From Pedobacter antarcticus (GTDB lineage Bacteria > Bacteroidota > Bacteroidia > Sphingobacteriales > Sphingobacteriaceae), in assembly GCF_900112985.1 (NCBI RefSeq), contig NZ_FONS01000012.1, positions 1-64,000 of the forward strand: a stretch of DNA of 64,000 nucleotides. The letters run 5' to 3'. The notes beneath the pieces were generated by a model. The model saw nothing but the letters and a program-made list of their open reading frames with translations. It ran no database searches and was not told the DNA's origin. The position numbers were made by a program, and so were the translations under genes. This document shows, in pieces, positions 1 through 8,556 of the stretch (within the stretch, counting starts at the first letter, position 1; each line of letters opens with the position of its first letter).

Positions 1-78
1 CTACTACGTTGATAGGTTATAGATGTAAAGCTGGTGACAGCATAGTCGAGTAATACTAATCATCCGAAGCTTTCAAAA
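1..78 (+). rRNA. rrl: 23S ribosomal RNA, 3' end (partial)
   Basis: The first bases match the conserved 3' terminal region of Bacteroidota 23S rRNA: a stretch reading gttgataggttatag and later gagtaatactaat, then the closing gaagctttc. Only the last ~78 bases are present, because the gene starts upstream of the window. A 5S gene follows about 105 bases later on the same strand, as expected for an rrn operon; no tRNA is visible in that spacer. The exact 3' end is estimated to within about 5 bases. Confidence 0.85.
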
Positions 79-183
79 GCAGAATACTGTTGTTTGTTCT
101 TCATACTAACTTCTTTCAATAATATGTCATTGTTTATGCAGCGAATTAATCTATGATTGGTAGCTGTACTAACATTAAAAACA

Positions 184-296
<113 letters not shown>

Positions 297-304
297 CTTA
301 AAGA

Positions 305-336
305 AAGCCTGTAGTGAAAACTACAGGCTTTTCTTG
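305..336 (+). terminator. Rho-independent terminator of the rrn operon
   Basis: Perfect 10-bp stem AAGCCTGTAG / CTACAGGCTT (305-314 and 321-330) with loop TGAAAA, followed by TTCTTGTTT. It sits right after 5S copy 1. Confidence 0.85.
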
Positions 337-381
337 TTTATCAGGTTTTTTTCTGATGAAGCATATTCATGCTACAGTTCT

Positions 382-1614
382 TCAGATACGTCGTTTTAGT
401 CTTATCAAAAAGATTAGCCTCTGTTTATTTCTGTCAATTTCAATGAGCACCTGTTTCCCGTCAGACGATTTCAATAGCTCCGCAAGATCACTTAATGTAT
501 AAGCATTTACTGACTTCAGGTCTACGCTCAATAACTGATCGTTGGTTTGTATGCCAGCAATATCTGCAGGTGATCCTGGTTCTATCCTTCCAACGTAAAA
601 GACAGTATTCACATCTGACACTGTGTAAATCTCAATGCCGGACATATCATGGTCGAATTTTGTGTTCAGCCTTTCACTGGGTTTCAGGTATATCTTATTA
701 TTGTTATAATCAAAGGTCACCAGATAATGCCTGAGGATTTCTGCACCTAAGGTACCATTTCTGTCAATCCCCTCCATTTCAGTTCTTTTTGGATTAAATT
801 CTGGAAAACCCGTTAAGACATCTTTGAAATTATCGTTACCAATTCGCAGTGAATTTATTCTGCCCATAACCCCGTTAATAACCCCATTAATTCCAACACC
901 CAAATTTGCTGGTATATGTTTGTCAGGAAGCGGGAAAATTCCTTTATGCAATGACTCCAGCAGAAGTGGATGACTTGAGCCATTGTCTACGAGAAGTCTT
1001 ACAGAATCTGTTTCATTTTCGCCCGTTTGAACAGTGGCTAATATATAAGGCTTAGCTTTAACAATTCGCATAGGATATGGTCTCCCTTTATACTTGAACT
1101 TCGAACCTGGTGTATAAAAAGTTAGTCTGTTACTTTTATAGTTTATTCTAACTACAAAGCTATTGAAGAAGTAGTAGCCAAGAACCCCGTGTATTTTAAG
1201 GCCCAGGTAACCGGAGAGGTCGAAAAGGTCGTCTTTGAATATTGCGGTAGGGATAGCGGAAATTGTTGCTTTGCCCACTTTTGCAGTGATATTTCTCGTC
1301 ATATATGCAGAGATACCTTCCCCGATTCCATAGCCTTGTATTTGTACAGGTTTGTGTTGGCTGACATCTACGTATTTAAGTAATGCGGTGTCAGTAATAA
1401 TCATTTGCCCGACTCCGGTGTCGAGTAGGAAATTATAGGGGCCCTGCCCGTTAATGATTACGGGAATGACCACCAAATTTTTGACCTGTTTAAAACTAAT
1501 GGTCTGACGGGTTGTGTTGCCCTCAAAAGTAAATACCTGTGCGGCAGATAATCTGGGATTAGCCAGTATCAGATACACGGAAGCGATGATAATATGATAT
1601 AGTCTAATTCTCAT
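382..1614 (-). CDS. Secreted retropepsin-like aspartyl protease with C-terminal PDZ domain
   Basis: Likely a periplasmic or surface peptidase. From the upstream-most ATG at 1629, residues 6-31 form a signal peptide (basic MRIRLY, hydrophobic core, SAA-Q cleavage region), so I place the start at 1614. Two aspartyl protease half-domains follow: LLDTG (D70 in the longer numbering) and LLVDNGSS (D215). A PDZ domain occupies roughly residues 325-412 (GRIEPGSPADIAGIQTNDQL region). This is the usual architecture of the Bacteroidota family of secreted aspartyl proteases with PDZ. The second motif is DNG rather than DTG, a variant that may alter activity. The gene lies alone, antisense between two 5S rRNA genes. 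Substrate unknown. Confidence 0.85.
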   Translation of the reverse strand: MRIRLYHIIIASVYLILANPRLSAAQVFTFEGNTTRQTISFKQVKNLVVIPVIINGQGPYNFLLDTGVGQMIITDTALLKYVDVSQHKPVQIQGYGIGEGISAYMTRNITAKVGKATISAIPTAIFKDDLFDLSGYLGLKIHGVLGYYFFNSFVVRINYKSNRLTFYTPGSKFKYKGRPYPMRIVKAKPYILATVQTGENETDSVRLLVDNGSSHPLLLESLHKGIFPLPDKHIPANLGVGINGVINGVMGRINSLRIGNDNFKDVLTGFPEFNPKRTEMEGIDRNGTLGAEILRHYLVTFDYNNNKIYLKPSERLNTKFDHDMSGIEIYTVSDVNTVFYVGRIEPGSPADIAGIQTNDQLLSVDLKSVNAYTLSDLAELLKSSDGKQVLIEIDRNKQRLIFLIRLKRRI

Positions 1615-1759
1615 GAATTCTATCATCATTATTGCGGCCGTTTTAGCCCCCGTTTAAATAATATGGTGTTTATATTGGTGTATTAATATACGTAATTATT
1701 AGGTTATCAACTGCTTAACAATTATATATTATTCCGACTCGTAAACACGTAATTTTTCG

Positions 1760-1767
1760 TATGTTTG
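1760..1767 (+). promoter_or_regulatory. Candidate -7 box upstream of 5S copy 2
   Basis: TATGTTTG fits the Bacteroidota -7 consensus TAnnTTTG. It lies about 60 bases before the second 5S gene, which has no rRNA operon directly upstream and so needs its own promoter. A clear -33 TTTG is not visible, so this is tentative. Confidence 0.4.
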
Positions 1768-1819
1768 TACCATCCAATAGAGACAATTTAACAGCCGCTT
1801 AATTAGCTGTTTCAAAATA

Positions 1820-1932
<113 letters not shown>

Positions 1933-1939
1933 CTTAAAT

Positions 1940-1974
1940 GAAAGCCCGTACAAATTGTATGGGCTTTCTTTATT
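1940..1974 (+). terminator. Rho-independent terminator of 5S copy 2
   Basis: Stem GAAAGCCC (1940-1947) with GGGCTTTC (1961-1968), continued inside by TACAA/TTGTA, followed by TTTATTTT. The stem differs from that of copy 1, so the two 5S units were not recently duplicated with their flanks. Confidence 0.8.
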
Positions 1975-2071
1975 TTAGCCCTTTTGGAAATCTAACCGCC
2001 TGGCATTCAGTTTCTATTTCATTCGACTTTAGAATCAGTATAATATGACCTTTATAACACAAGATTATAAT

Positions 2072-2079
2072 TAGTTTTG
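2072..2079 (+). promoter_or_regulatory. -7 promoter box of gap copy 1
   Basis: TAGTTTTG matches TAnnTTTG. A TTTA at 2051-2054 could serve as a weak -33 element. The box covers the GTG at 2079 that would otherwise extend the gap reading frame, which places transcription start near 2086 and favours the ATG at 2100. Confidence 0.6.
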
Positions 2080-2099
2080 TGGCACAAGACAAAATTAGA

Positions 2100-3101
2100 A
2101 TGATTTTAGCAATTAATGGATTTGGCAGGATCGGTCGTACATTTCTACGTGCCGCACTGGAAAAAAACATCAATATAGTGGCTGTTAATGATCTTACAGA
2201 TCCTGCCACACTCGCTCATTTATTTAAATACGATACAGTGCACCGCGGATTTAAAGGAACCGTGGAACATACAAGTGATGCCTTGATTATAAATGGAAAG
2301 AAAATCCAGGTATTCAGGGAAACTGATCCTTTGAATTTGCCCTGGGCAGAATTAGGTATTGACCTTGTAATAGAATGCACTGGTAAATTTACCTCGCGCG
2401 TAACCGCAGGTAAACACCTGGAAGCGGGTGCAGGGCAGGTCTTGATTTCTGCGCCTGCAGATAAGGACATACCTATGTATGTAATGGGTGTAAATGATAA
2501 AGATATTGATCTCACTGCACCTTTGATATCCAACGCCTCCTGCACGACTAATAATGTTGCCCCTATGGTGCGTATTCTCGATGATAACTGGGGTATACTC
2601 GATGGGTATATTACCACTATACATTCGATGACGGGTGACCAGAGTTTACATGATGCTCCGCATAAAGATCTGCGTCGCGCAAGGGCGGCATCAGCTTCAA
2701 TTATTCCCACGACTACTGGCGCCGCAAAAGCAATTACGAGTATCTTTCCGCATTTGGAAGGGAAACTTGGCGGGGCGGGAATCAGAGTGCCTGTTTTGAA
2801 TGGATCTTTGACTGATTTTACATGCATCTTAAAGAGACCTGCGACAATTGAAGAAATCAACGCAGCATTTCGTCATGCATCCAATGAAAGCATGAAAGAT
2901 ATATTAGAGTATACAGAAGACCCTATCGTCTCTGTTGATATATTAGATAATCCGCATTCTTGTATATTCGATGCGCAGTTAACATCCATAGTCGGAGATC
3001 TTGTTAAAGTTGTTGGTTGGTATGACAATGAATCGGGCTATAGTGCCAGGTTAGCTGATCTGGTACTTAAAATCCAAAACTTAAAGGATAAAGAGGTTTA
3101 A
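2100..3101 (+). CDS. gap: Glyceraldehyde-3-phosphate dehydrogenase, copy 1
   Basis: Converts glyceraldehyde-3-phosphate, phosphate and NAD+ to 1,3-bisphosphoglycerate in the cytoplasm. The protein (333 aa from the ATG at 2100) opens with MILAINGFGRIGR, the usual family start; the GTG at 2079 overlaps the promoter. NAD-binding Asp follows in AVNDLTD (D31), the catalytic cysteine lies in SNASCTTNN (C148) and the histidine in TTIHSMT (H175). The loop HDAPHKDLRRARA resembles the Bacillus-type enzymes and differs from the second copy at 36147-37148. It is followed by pgk, the next glycolytic step, 210 bases downstream. Cofactor preference cannot be settled by eye. Confidence 0.93.
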   Translation: MILAINGFGRIGRTFLRAALEKNINIVAVNDLTDPATLAHLFKYDTVHRGFKGTVEHTSDALIINGKKIQVFRETDPLNLPWAELGIDLVIECTGKFTSRVTAGKHLEAGAGQVLISAPADKDIPMYVMGVNDKDIDLTAPLISNASCTTNNVAPMVRILDDNWGILDGYITTIHSMTGDQSLHDAPHKDLRRARAASASIIPTTTGAAKAITSIFPHLEGKLGGAGIRVPVLNGSLTDFTCILKRPATIEEINAAFRHASNESMKDILEYTEDPIVSVDILDNPHSCIFDAQLTSIVGDLVKVVGWYDNESGYSARLADLVLKIQNLKDKEV

Positions 3102-3183
3102 GTGTTGGAATTGGCGGGTGACAGGTTACTACGGACAACTTATAAATTTTGCATTAGATGAACTAAAATATTCAAGAGCTGCT

Positions 3184-3191
3184 TATATTTG
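3184..3191 (+). promoter_or_regulatory. Candidate -7 box between gap and pgk
   Basis: TATATTTG fits TAnnTTTG, 120 bases before pgk. No good -33 element is seen at the right distance. The 210-base gap-pgk spacer holds no gene that I can recognise, so pgk may have its own start site here or be read through from gap. Confidence 0.3.
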
Positions 3192-3311
3192 GTGTAGTAC
3201 CTGAACGAAGCAAGTGGTTTTCAGCGCAAGCTGTTCCACAATAATATGTATTTGCTGTTCTGATAGCGTCTGCTATTGGGCTACCTTAACCATAAATAAA
3301 AATTAATACGA

Positions 3312-4505
3312 ATGAGAACAATTGACCAATGCGATTTTAAAGATAAAAAAGCGCTAATCCGCGTGGATTTTAATGTGCCTTTGGATAAAGACTTTAATAT
3401 TACGGACGACAAACGTATGCGAGCAGCATTACCAACGATCACTAAAATTTTAAACGACGGTGGTGCGGTAATATTAATGTCTCACCTAGGACGCCCTAAA
3501 GGCGGGCCGGAGAATAAATATTCATTGAAACACATCTTAGGTGATTTATCTAGAATGCTGGATCTGGAAGTGAAATTTTCAGCTGATTGTATTGGCGATG
3601 ACGCGGTTAAACAAGCAAAGAATTTAGAGCCGGGACAAGTTTTGTTATTGGAGAATCTGCGTTTTTACCCTGAAGAAGAAAAAGGTGACCGTGCCTTTGC
3701 TGAGAAGCTGGCCCGGTTAGGTGATGTATATGTGAATGATGCTTTTGGGACTGCACACCGTGCGCATGCCTCTACATCAATTATTGCAGAGTTTTTCCCT
3801 CAGGAAAAATACTTCGGATACCTGATGGCTGAAGAACTAACGAATGCTGAAAAGATTAATCACCATGCGGAGCGTCCATTTACCGCTATTATGGGAGGAG
3901 CAAAAGTATCTGACAAGATTCTCTTAATTGAAAGTCTGCTTGATAAAGTAGATAATCTGATTATCGGAGGCGGTATGGCTTATACCTTCTCTAAAGCTCA
4001 AGGCGGTGAAATCGGCACTTCATTATTGGAAGCAGATCGTATGGAACTTTGTCTTGAATTATTAGAAAAAGCAAAGGCAAAAGGCGTTAACCTTGTTTTA
4101 CCAGTTGATACAGTTGTTGCCGACCGTTTTGCTAATGATGCAGATAAAAAAGCCGTTCAGGCAGGAAATATTCCGGCTGACTGGATGGGATTGGATATTG
4201 GTCCTGAAACCGCAGAATTATTTGCTGGTATTATTAAAGGGTCTAAAACTTTACTTTGGAACGGACCTATGGGTGTTTTCGAAATGGAGAACTTCGAAAT
4301 AGGTACGCGTGCTGTAGCTGAGGCAGTTGTAACTGCTACTAAGGAAAATGGTGCATTTTCTCTGATCGGTGGCGGAGATTCTGCTGCTGCCATTGCAAAA
4401 TTTAATATGGAAGATGAAGTGAGCTATGTTTCTACCGGTGGTGGTGCGTTGCTGGAATATATGGAAGGCAAGGAACTCCCAGGAGTTAAAGCGATTAATA
4501 ACTAA
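3312..4505 (+). CDS. pgk: Phosphoglycerate kinase
   Basis: Transfers the acyl phosphate of 1,3-bisphosphoglycerate to ADP, making ATP and 3-phosphoglycerate. The full 397-aa length is normal for bacterial Pgk. Recognisable motifs are RVDFNVPLD near the N-terminus, MSHLGRPKG (substrate binding), LLENLRFYPEEE, the nucleotide-binding WNGPMGVFE and the C-terminal IGGGDSAAA. It follows gap and ends in a strong hairpin, so it closes the small glycolytic unit before the dcw cluster begins. Confidence 0.98.
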   Translation: MRTIDQCDFKDKKALIRVDFNVPLDKDFNITDDKRMRAALPTITKILNDGGAVILMSHLGRPKGGPENKYSLKHILGDLSRMLDLEVKFSADCIGDDAVKQAKNLEPGQVLLLENLRFYPEEEKGDRAFAEKLARLGDVYVNDAFGTAHRAHASTSIIAEFFPQEKYFGYLMAEELTNAEKINHHAERPFTAIMGGAKVSDKILLIESLLDKVDNLIIGGGMAYTFSKAQGGEIGTSLLEADRMELCLELLEKAKAKGVNLVLPVDTVVADRFANDADKKAVQAGNIPADWMGLDIGPETAELFAGIIKGSKTLLWNGPMGVFEMENFEIGTRAVAEAVVTATKENGAFSLIGGGDSAAAIAKFNMEDEVSYVSTGGGALLEYMEGKELPGVKAINN

Positions 4506-4540
4506 AAATAATTCTTCATTTTGGGAGATTCTCCCACCTT

Positions 4541-4566
4541 AAAGCCGCTTGTTCAAGCGGCTTTTT
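4541..4566 (+). terminator. Rho-independent terminator of pgk
   Basis: Perfect stem AAAGCCGCTTG / CAAGCGGCTTT (4541-4551, 4554-4564) with a two-base TT centre and a T run. It separates the gap-pgk unit from the dcw promoter region. Confidence 0.88.
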
Positions 4567-4616
4567 GCGTCTCAAAAGGCTTAAAACACAGCTTCTTCGA
4601 TGTTGAAAACTTTTTT

Positions 4617-4649
4617 GTGGTAGATTGTGGTAAAAAGTGGTATAAGTGT
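4617..4649 (+). promoter_or_regulatory. MraZ operator: 10-bp-spaced GTGGT direct repeats
   Basis: GTGGTA occurs at 4617, 4627 and 4637, exactly one helical turn apart, with a degenerate GTG at 4646. MraZ in other bacteria binds tandem TGGG/GTGG-type boxes with this period upstream of its own gene. The array lies 37-69 bases before the mraZ ATG and overlaps the likely promoter (TATTTTTA at 4651 as a near-consensus -7 box), which fits autorepression of the dcw operon. Confidence 0.75.
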
Positions 4650-4685
4650 CTATTTTTACACTACATAAAAAGTGCAGATATCAGA

Positions 4686-5153
4686 ATGGTTCAGCTACTA
4701 GGAGAATTTGATTGTAAACTAGATGCAAAAGGACGGCTTATGGTCCCTTCAAATCTGAAAAAGCAATTGCCAAACGTTGAGCAAGAGGGACTTGTAGTGA
4801 ACAGAGGTTTTGAGAAACATTTGGTCATTTACCCTAAAAAAGTCTGGGAAGGAATCGTTGAAGAGTTAAGTAAGTTGAATCAATATGAGAAAAAGAATCG
4901 TGAATTTGTCCGGTTTTTTACTCGCGGTGCAACTGAATTGACACTGGATGCGTCCGGGAGAGTTAATCTTCCTAAATCTTTGATGGAATTTGCTGGTATT
5001 GAATCTGAAGTAGTTCTGGCCTGTCAGTTTGATAAAATTGAGTTATGGTCTAAAGATGCTTACGATAATCTGCTTGATTATGAGCCGGAAGATTTTGCTA
5101 ATCTGGCGGAAGAAGTGATGGGTAATAAAAATAGGGGGGAAGATGGAAAATAA
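4686..5153 (+). CDS. mraZ: Division/cell wall cluster transcriptional regulator MraZ
   Basis: DNA-binding repressor of the dcw operon that also sits in the nucleoid. The 155-aa protein starts at MVQLLGEFDCKLDAKGR; an in-frame extension to 4521 would run back over the pgk terminator and the operator, so I reject it. The two AbrB-like SpoVT repeats are visible as FDCKLDAKGRLMVPS (residues 7-21) and LTLDASGRVNLPKSL, each with the DxxGR signature. It is the first gene of the dcw cluster and overlaps rsmH by 11 bases. Regulation by its own product is inferred from the repeats upstream. Confidence 0.95.
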   Translation: MVQLLGEFDCKLDAKGRLMVPSNLKKQLPNVEQEGLVVNRGFEKHLVIYPKKVWEGIVEELSKLNQYEKKNREFVRFFTRGATELTLDASGRVNLPKSLMEFAGIESEVVLACQFDKIELWSKDAYDNLLDYEPEDFANLAEEVMGNKNRGEDGK

Positions 5154-6048
5154 TTATCATGTACCGGTTCTTTTACAGGAATGTATAGACGGTTTGAATA
5201 TCAAACCTGATGGCGTATATGTAGATGTTACTTTTGGCGGTGGGGGACATTCCCGGGAAATTCTAAGTAAGCTTGGTAAAGATGGTGTCTTAATTGCATT
5301 TGATCAGGATCCTGATGCTCAGCGTAATAAAATTGATGATCCGAGATTTCTATTCGTTGATCAGAATTTTGCATTTCTAAAAAATAACCTTCGTTTATTG
5401 GGGTATCGTCAAGTTGATGGAATTCTCGCCGATCTTGGTGTTTCTTCTCATCAGTTCAATGAGCCGGAGAGAGGCTTCTCTACGCGTTTTGAATCGACAC
5501 TTGATATGCGGATGGATAAGCAGCGCAAACTGACAGCAGCAGATGTTCTGAATACTTACGCGGAAGATCAGCTGCATAAAATTTTCGGTATTTACGGAGA
5601 GGTGAAAAATGCTAAATCACTAGCCAGAGCAGTTGTGACTTTCCGTGCCGGCCAGCCGCTATTAACCCTTGCTGATTTTAAAACAGCAGCGGCAGCGCAT
5701 ATCCCAAAAGGAAAAGAAAATAAATATATGGCTCAGGTATTTCAAGCACTCAGAATAGAGGTGAATGCAGAAATAGAGGTCCTTGAGAATTTTTTAGCAC
5801 AGAGTGCTGAGGTATTGAAGACAGGGGGGCGATTAGTCGTTATGTCTTATCATAGTCTGGAAGACCGGCCTGTGAAAAATTATATTAATAAAGGAAAGTT
5901 CAGAGGTGAAGCAGATAAGGATTTCTTTGGAAACGAAGAGAAACCTTTTAAAGCAATTACCCGTAAAGCCGTTATAGCTGAAGGGGAGGAGCTGATTAGA
6001 AACAGCCGTTCCAGAAGTGCCAAATTAAGAATTGGAGAGAAATTATGA
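5143..6048 (+). CDS. rsmH: 16S rRNA (cytosine1402-N4)-methyltransferase RsmH (MraW)
   Basis: Methylates N4 of C1402 in the ribosomal P site using S-adenosylmethionine. The 301-aa protein has the family start HVPVLLQECIDGL, the SAM loop VDVTFGGGGHSREIL, and DPDAQ after the second strand; MAQVFQALRIEVN and the C-terminal NSRSRSAKLRIGEK are family hallmarks. It overlaps mraZ by 11 bases and the next gene by 4 bases (ATGA), showing translational coupling within the operon. Confidence 0.97.
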   Translation: MENNYHVPVLLQECIDGLNIKPDGVYVDVTFGGGGHSREILSKLGKDGVLIAFDQDPDAQRNKIDDPRFLFVDQNFAFLKNNLRLLGYRQVDGILADLGVSSHQFNEPERGFSTRFESTLDMRMDKQRKLTAADVLNTYAEDQLHKIFGIYGEVKNAKSLARAVVTFRAGQPLLTLADFKTAAAAHIPKGKENKYMAQVFQALRIEVNAEIEVLENFLAQSAEVLKTGGRLVVMSYHSLEDRPVKNYINKGKFRGEADKDFFGNEEKPFKAITRKAVIAEGEELIRNSRSRSAKLRIGEKL

Positions 6049-6467
6049 GCAACCAGTTCCGGGAAGACTTAGAAGAAGAAGATGACGAGTTACAGGAGCC
6101 TGTAATCCGGATCAAAAAACCTAAAAAGGAGAAGGAACCGGAAGCAGCAGGAATTTTCTTTAAAAAGCTTTTTCTGGATGGCGTGGTAACTAAAGAGTCG
6201 GCTACTGCTTTACTTCCGTTCTTGATTTTTTTATCGTTGCTGACTATGCTATATATCGCAAACAGTCATATGGCAGTTAAGAATATCAGGGACATTGATA
6301 AGTTAAACAAAGAGGTTAAAGAGCTAAGTTGGGAATATAAGTCGCTTAAAGCAGATCTTATGTTCAAAAGCAAACTTACAGAAGTAGCAAAAAAAGTTGA
6401 TACACTTGGAATAAAGGAGTTAGTTGAACCTCCTAAAAAAATTATTATCAGTAGTAATGAACATTAG
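6045..6467 (+). CDS. ftsL: FtsL-like cell division membrane protein
   Basis: Small bitopic divisome protein, 140 aa. An acidic and lysine-rich cytoplasmic tail (residues 1-50, longer than in E. coli FtsL) precedes one membrane segment (about 55-72) and a coiled-coil-like periplasmic region (about 78-115). Sequence similarity to classical FtsL is weak; the call rests on position between rsmH and ftsI, size and topology, and matches the Bacteroidota FtsL-like family. It overlaps rsmH by 4 bases and ftsI by 11 bases. Confidence 0.8.
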   Translation: MSNQFREDLEEEDDELQEPVIRIKKPKKEKEPEAAGIFFKKLFLDGVVTKESATALLPFLIFLSLLTMLYIANSHMAVKNIRDIDKLNKEVKELSWEYKSLKADLMFKSKLTEVAKKVDTLGIKELVEPPKKIIISSNEH

Positions 6468-8556
6468 AGCTAATATATTATTACGTGTTTATCTGGCCTT
6501 CGGAATGATTGTACTGCTTGCCGTGGCGGTATTAGTCAGATTAGGCGATGTACAATTTGTAGAGGGGAATAAATGGCGTGCCATGGCCGATAGCCTCTCT
6601 ACAAAGTATATCAATGTAGAGGCTGCGCGTGGAAATATTTACTCTAATGACGGGAGTTTGCTGGCAACCTCAGTTCCGGAGTATGAGCTTCGGATGGATT
6701 TGTACGCTGGTGGGATTGTAGAAAACAAAGTGTTCTATAGTAAAGTAGATAGTCTGGCAATGAAGTTGTCAGAATTCTTTGGCGATAAAACAGCGAAAGA
6801 GTATTCAAGGCAGCTCCGGACTGCGCGCGCAGATAGTGCAAGGTACATGCTGCTGAAACGTAAGATAAATTATCAGGACCTGAAAATGATCAGGTCTTTC
6901 CCATTATATAATATTGGGAAATACAGCGGTGGCTTAATCGCTATTCAGCAGAACAAAAGAATTTTGCCATTTAAATCTTTGGCGGCAAGGACTATTGGTT
7001 ATAAAAATGTTAACGTAGACAACGGTGTTGGTCTTGAAGGTGCGTATGGCTCCTATATTAACGGAGAAAGCGGTAAGCGGTTGGTACAAAGAATTGCAGG
7101 AGGGGTTTGGATGCCTGTAAATGACGAGGCTGAAATCGCACCAAAAGAGGGTGCTGATATTATATCTACAATTGATATTAATATGCAGGATCTGGCGCAA
7201 AGTGCATTGGAAAAACAACTTATCGCAAGTAACGCTGATCATGGTACTGTGATTTTGATGGAAGTTCAGACCGGAGAAGTAAGAGCGGTTGCAAATTATA
7301 CAAGGGAGAGTGAAGGGGTTTACAAGGAAAAGTTCAATTACGCTATTGGCGGCAGCCAGGATCCGGGATCTACTTTCAAACTCGCATCTTATATGGCATT
7401 GCTTGAAGATAATAAGGTCGATACAAATTCAATGGTGGAAACTGGAAACGGGGAATACAAAGTTTTCAGACATACCATCAGGGATTCGCATGGTGGGATA
7501 GGAACGGTAACCGTGAAAAAAGCATTTGAGCAATCGGCAAATACAGCTATTGCAAAATTGGTTTACACAAATTATAAAGATAACCCAAGGCAGTTTACAG
7601 ACCATTTGTATAAAATTCATATGAATGAGCGTCTTGGTCTGCAGATTCCAGGTGAAACTAAACCGGTAATTAAAAATCCGTCGTTTAAATCCTGGAGCGG
7701 ACTTTCTTTAGCCCAAATGGCTTATGGTTACGAAATGCAGATTACCCCACTCCAGATTCTTGCATTTTATAATGCTATAGCTAATGATGGGAAATATATC
7801 GCGCCGATCTTTGTGAAAGAGATCAGAAGACTCGGTAATCCGATTGAACAGTTCCATGCCAGGGTAATCAGTGAACAGGTTGCTTCACCCAAGACGGTTA
7901 AAAAATTACAGGAGATGCTGGAGTCGGTAGTTACGCAAGGAACAGGAAGGTTAATGGGATCTCCTTTCTACCGTGTCGCTGGTAAGACAGGAACCGCGCA
8001 AGTCGCGGATGGTAATAAAGGTTATAAAGCTAAACGAAGTTATCAGGCATCGTTCTGCGGTTATTTTCCGGCAGACAAACCGAAATATGCGATTATGGTG
8101 TCTATCAACGGGCCTAAAAATGGGTATTATGGTGCCACTGTCGCCGGTCCGGTTTTCAAAGAAATCGCAGATCGTATTTATGCAAGTGATATACAGATGT
8201 ATAATAATGTAACAGACCGTCTTGTAGGGAATACAAAAAGTCCTGAAGCTAAGGCAGGACAAAGTAAGGCAGTGAGAAACGTATATAATGCGTTAGGTAT
8301 AAAAACATTATATGCTGCAAAGTCAGCTTACTTTAATACAGTAGACACCAGTAATGGTATTGTTTACGAAGAATATAGTTCGGTTAAAGGGATGATGCCA
8401 AACGTTAAGGGTATGGGTTTAAAAGATGCCTTATACCTGTTGGGTAATGCCGGATTAAAAACACAGGTAAAGGGAAGTGGTAAGGTTTATAGTCAGTCAA
8501 TTCCTTCCGGAATGAAAATCGGTAATGGATTGATAGTACAATTAGAATTGAAATAG
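6457..8556 (+). CDS. ftsI: Septal peptidoglycan transpeptidase FtsI/PBP3 with C-terminal PASTA domain
   Basis: Cross-links septal peptidoglycan in the periplasm. I start at the ATG at 6457 (699 aa), which overlaps ftsL by 11 bases; the TTG at 6424 adds 11 residues without family support. One N-terminal membrane anchor (residues 5-30) is followed by the PBP dimerisation domain and the transpeptidase domain, with catalytic S305 in GSTFK, the SxN motif at S360-A-N362 and KTG at K510. The last ~60 residues form a PASTA domain (PNVKGMGLKDALYLLGNAGL). murE follows with no spacing. Confidence 0.96.
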   Translation: MNIRANILLRVYLAFGMIVLLAVAVLVRLGDVQFVEGNKWRAMADSLSTKYINVEAARGNIYSNDGSLLATSVPEYELRMDLYAGGIVENKVFYSKVDSLAMKLSEFFGDKTAKEYSRQLRTARADSARYMLLKRKINYQDLKMIRSFPLYNIGKYSGGLIAIQQNKRILPFKSLAARTIGYKNVNVDNGVGLEGAYGSYINGESGKRLVQRIAGGVWMPVNDEAEIAPKEGADIISTIDINMQDLAQSALEKQLIASNADHGTVILMEVQTGEVRAVANYTRESEGVYKEKFNYAIGGSQDPGSTFKLASYMALLEDNKVDTNSMVETGNGEYKVFRHTIRDSHGGIGTVTVKKAFEQSANTAIAKLVYTNYKDNPRQFTDHLYKIHMNERLGLQIPGETKPVIKNPSFKSWSGLSLAQMAYGYEMQITPLQILAFYNAIANDGKYIAPIFVKEIRRLGNPIEQFHARVISEQVASPKTVKKLQEMLESVVTQGTGRLMGSPFYRVAGKTGTAQVADGNKGYKAKRSYQASFCGYFPADKPKYAIMVSINGPKNGYYGATVAGPVFKEIADRIYASDIQMYNNVTDRLVGNTKSPEAKAGQSKAVRNVYNALGIKTLYAAKSAYFNTVDTSNGIVYEEYSSVKGMMPNVKGMGLKDALYLLGNAGLKTQVKGSGKVYSQSIPSGMKIGNGLIVQLELK

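Noticed and set aside
2216..2860. Minus-strand 214-aa frame inside gap copy 1
   Set aside because: Entirely antisense to a well-conserved GAPDH; composition is that of a mirror frame and no family is recognisable.
4521..4685. N-terminal extension of mraZ
   Set aside because: It would run across the pgk terminator and the MraZ operator; MraZ proteins begin at the ATG at 4686.
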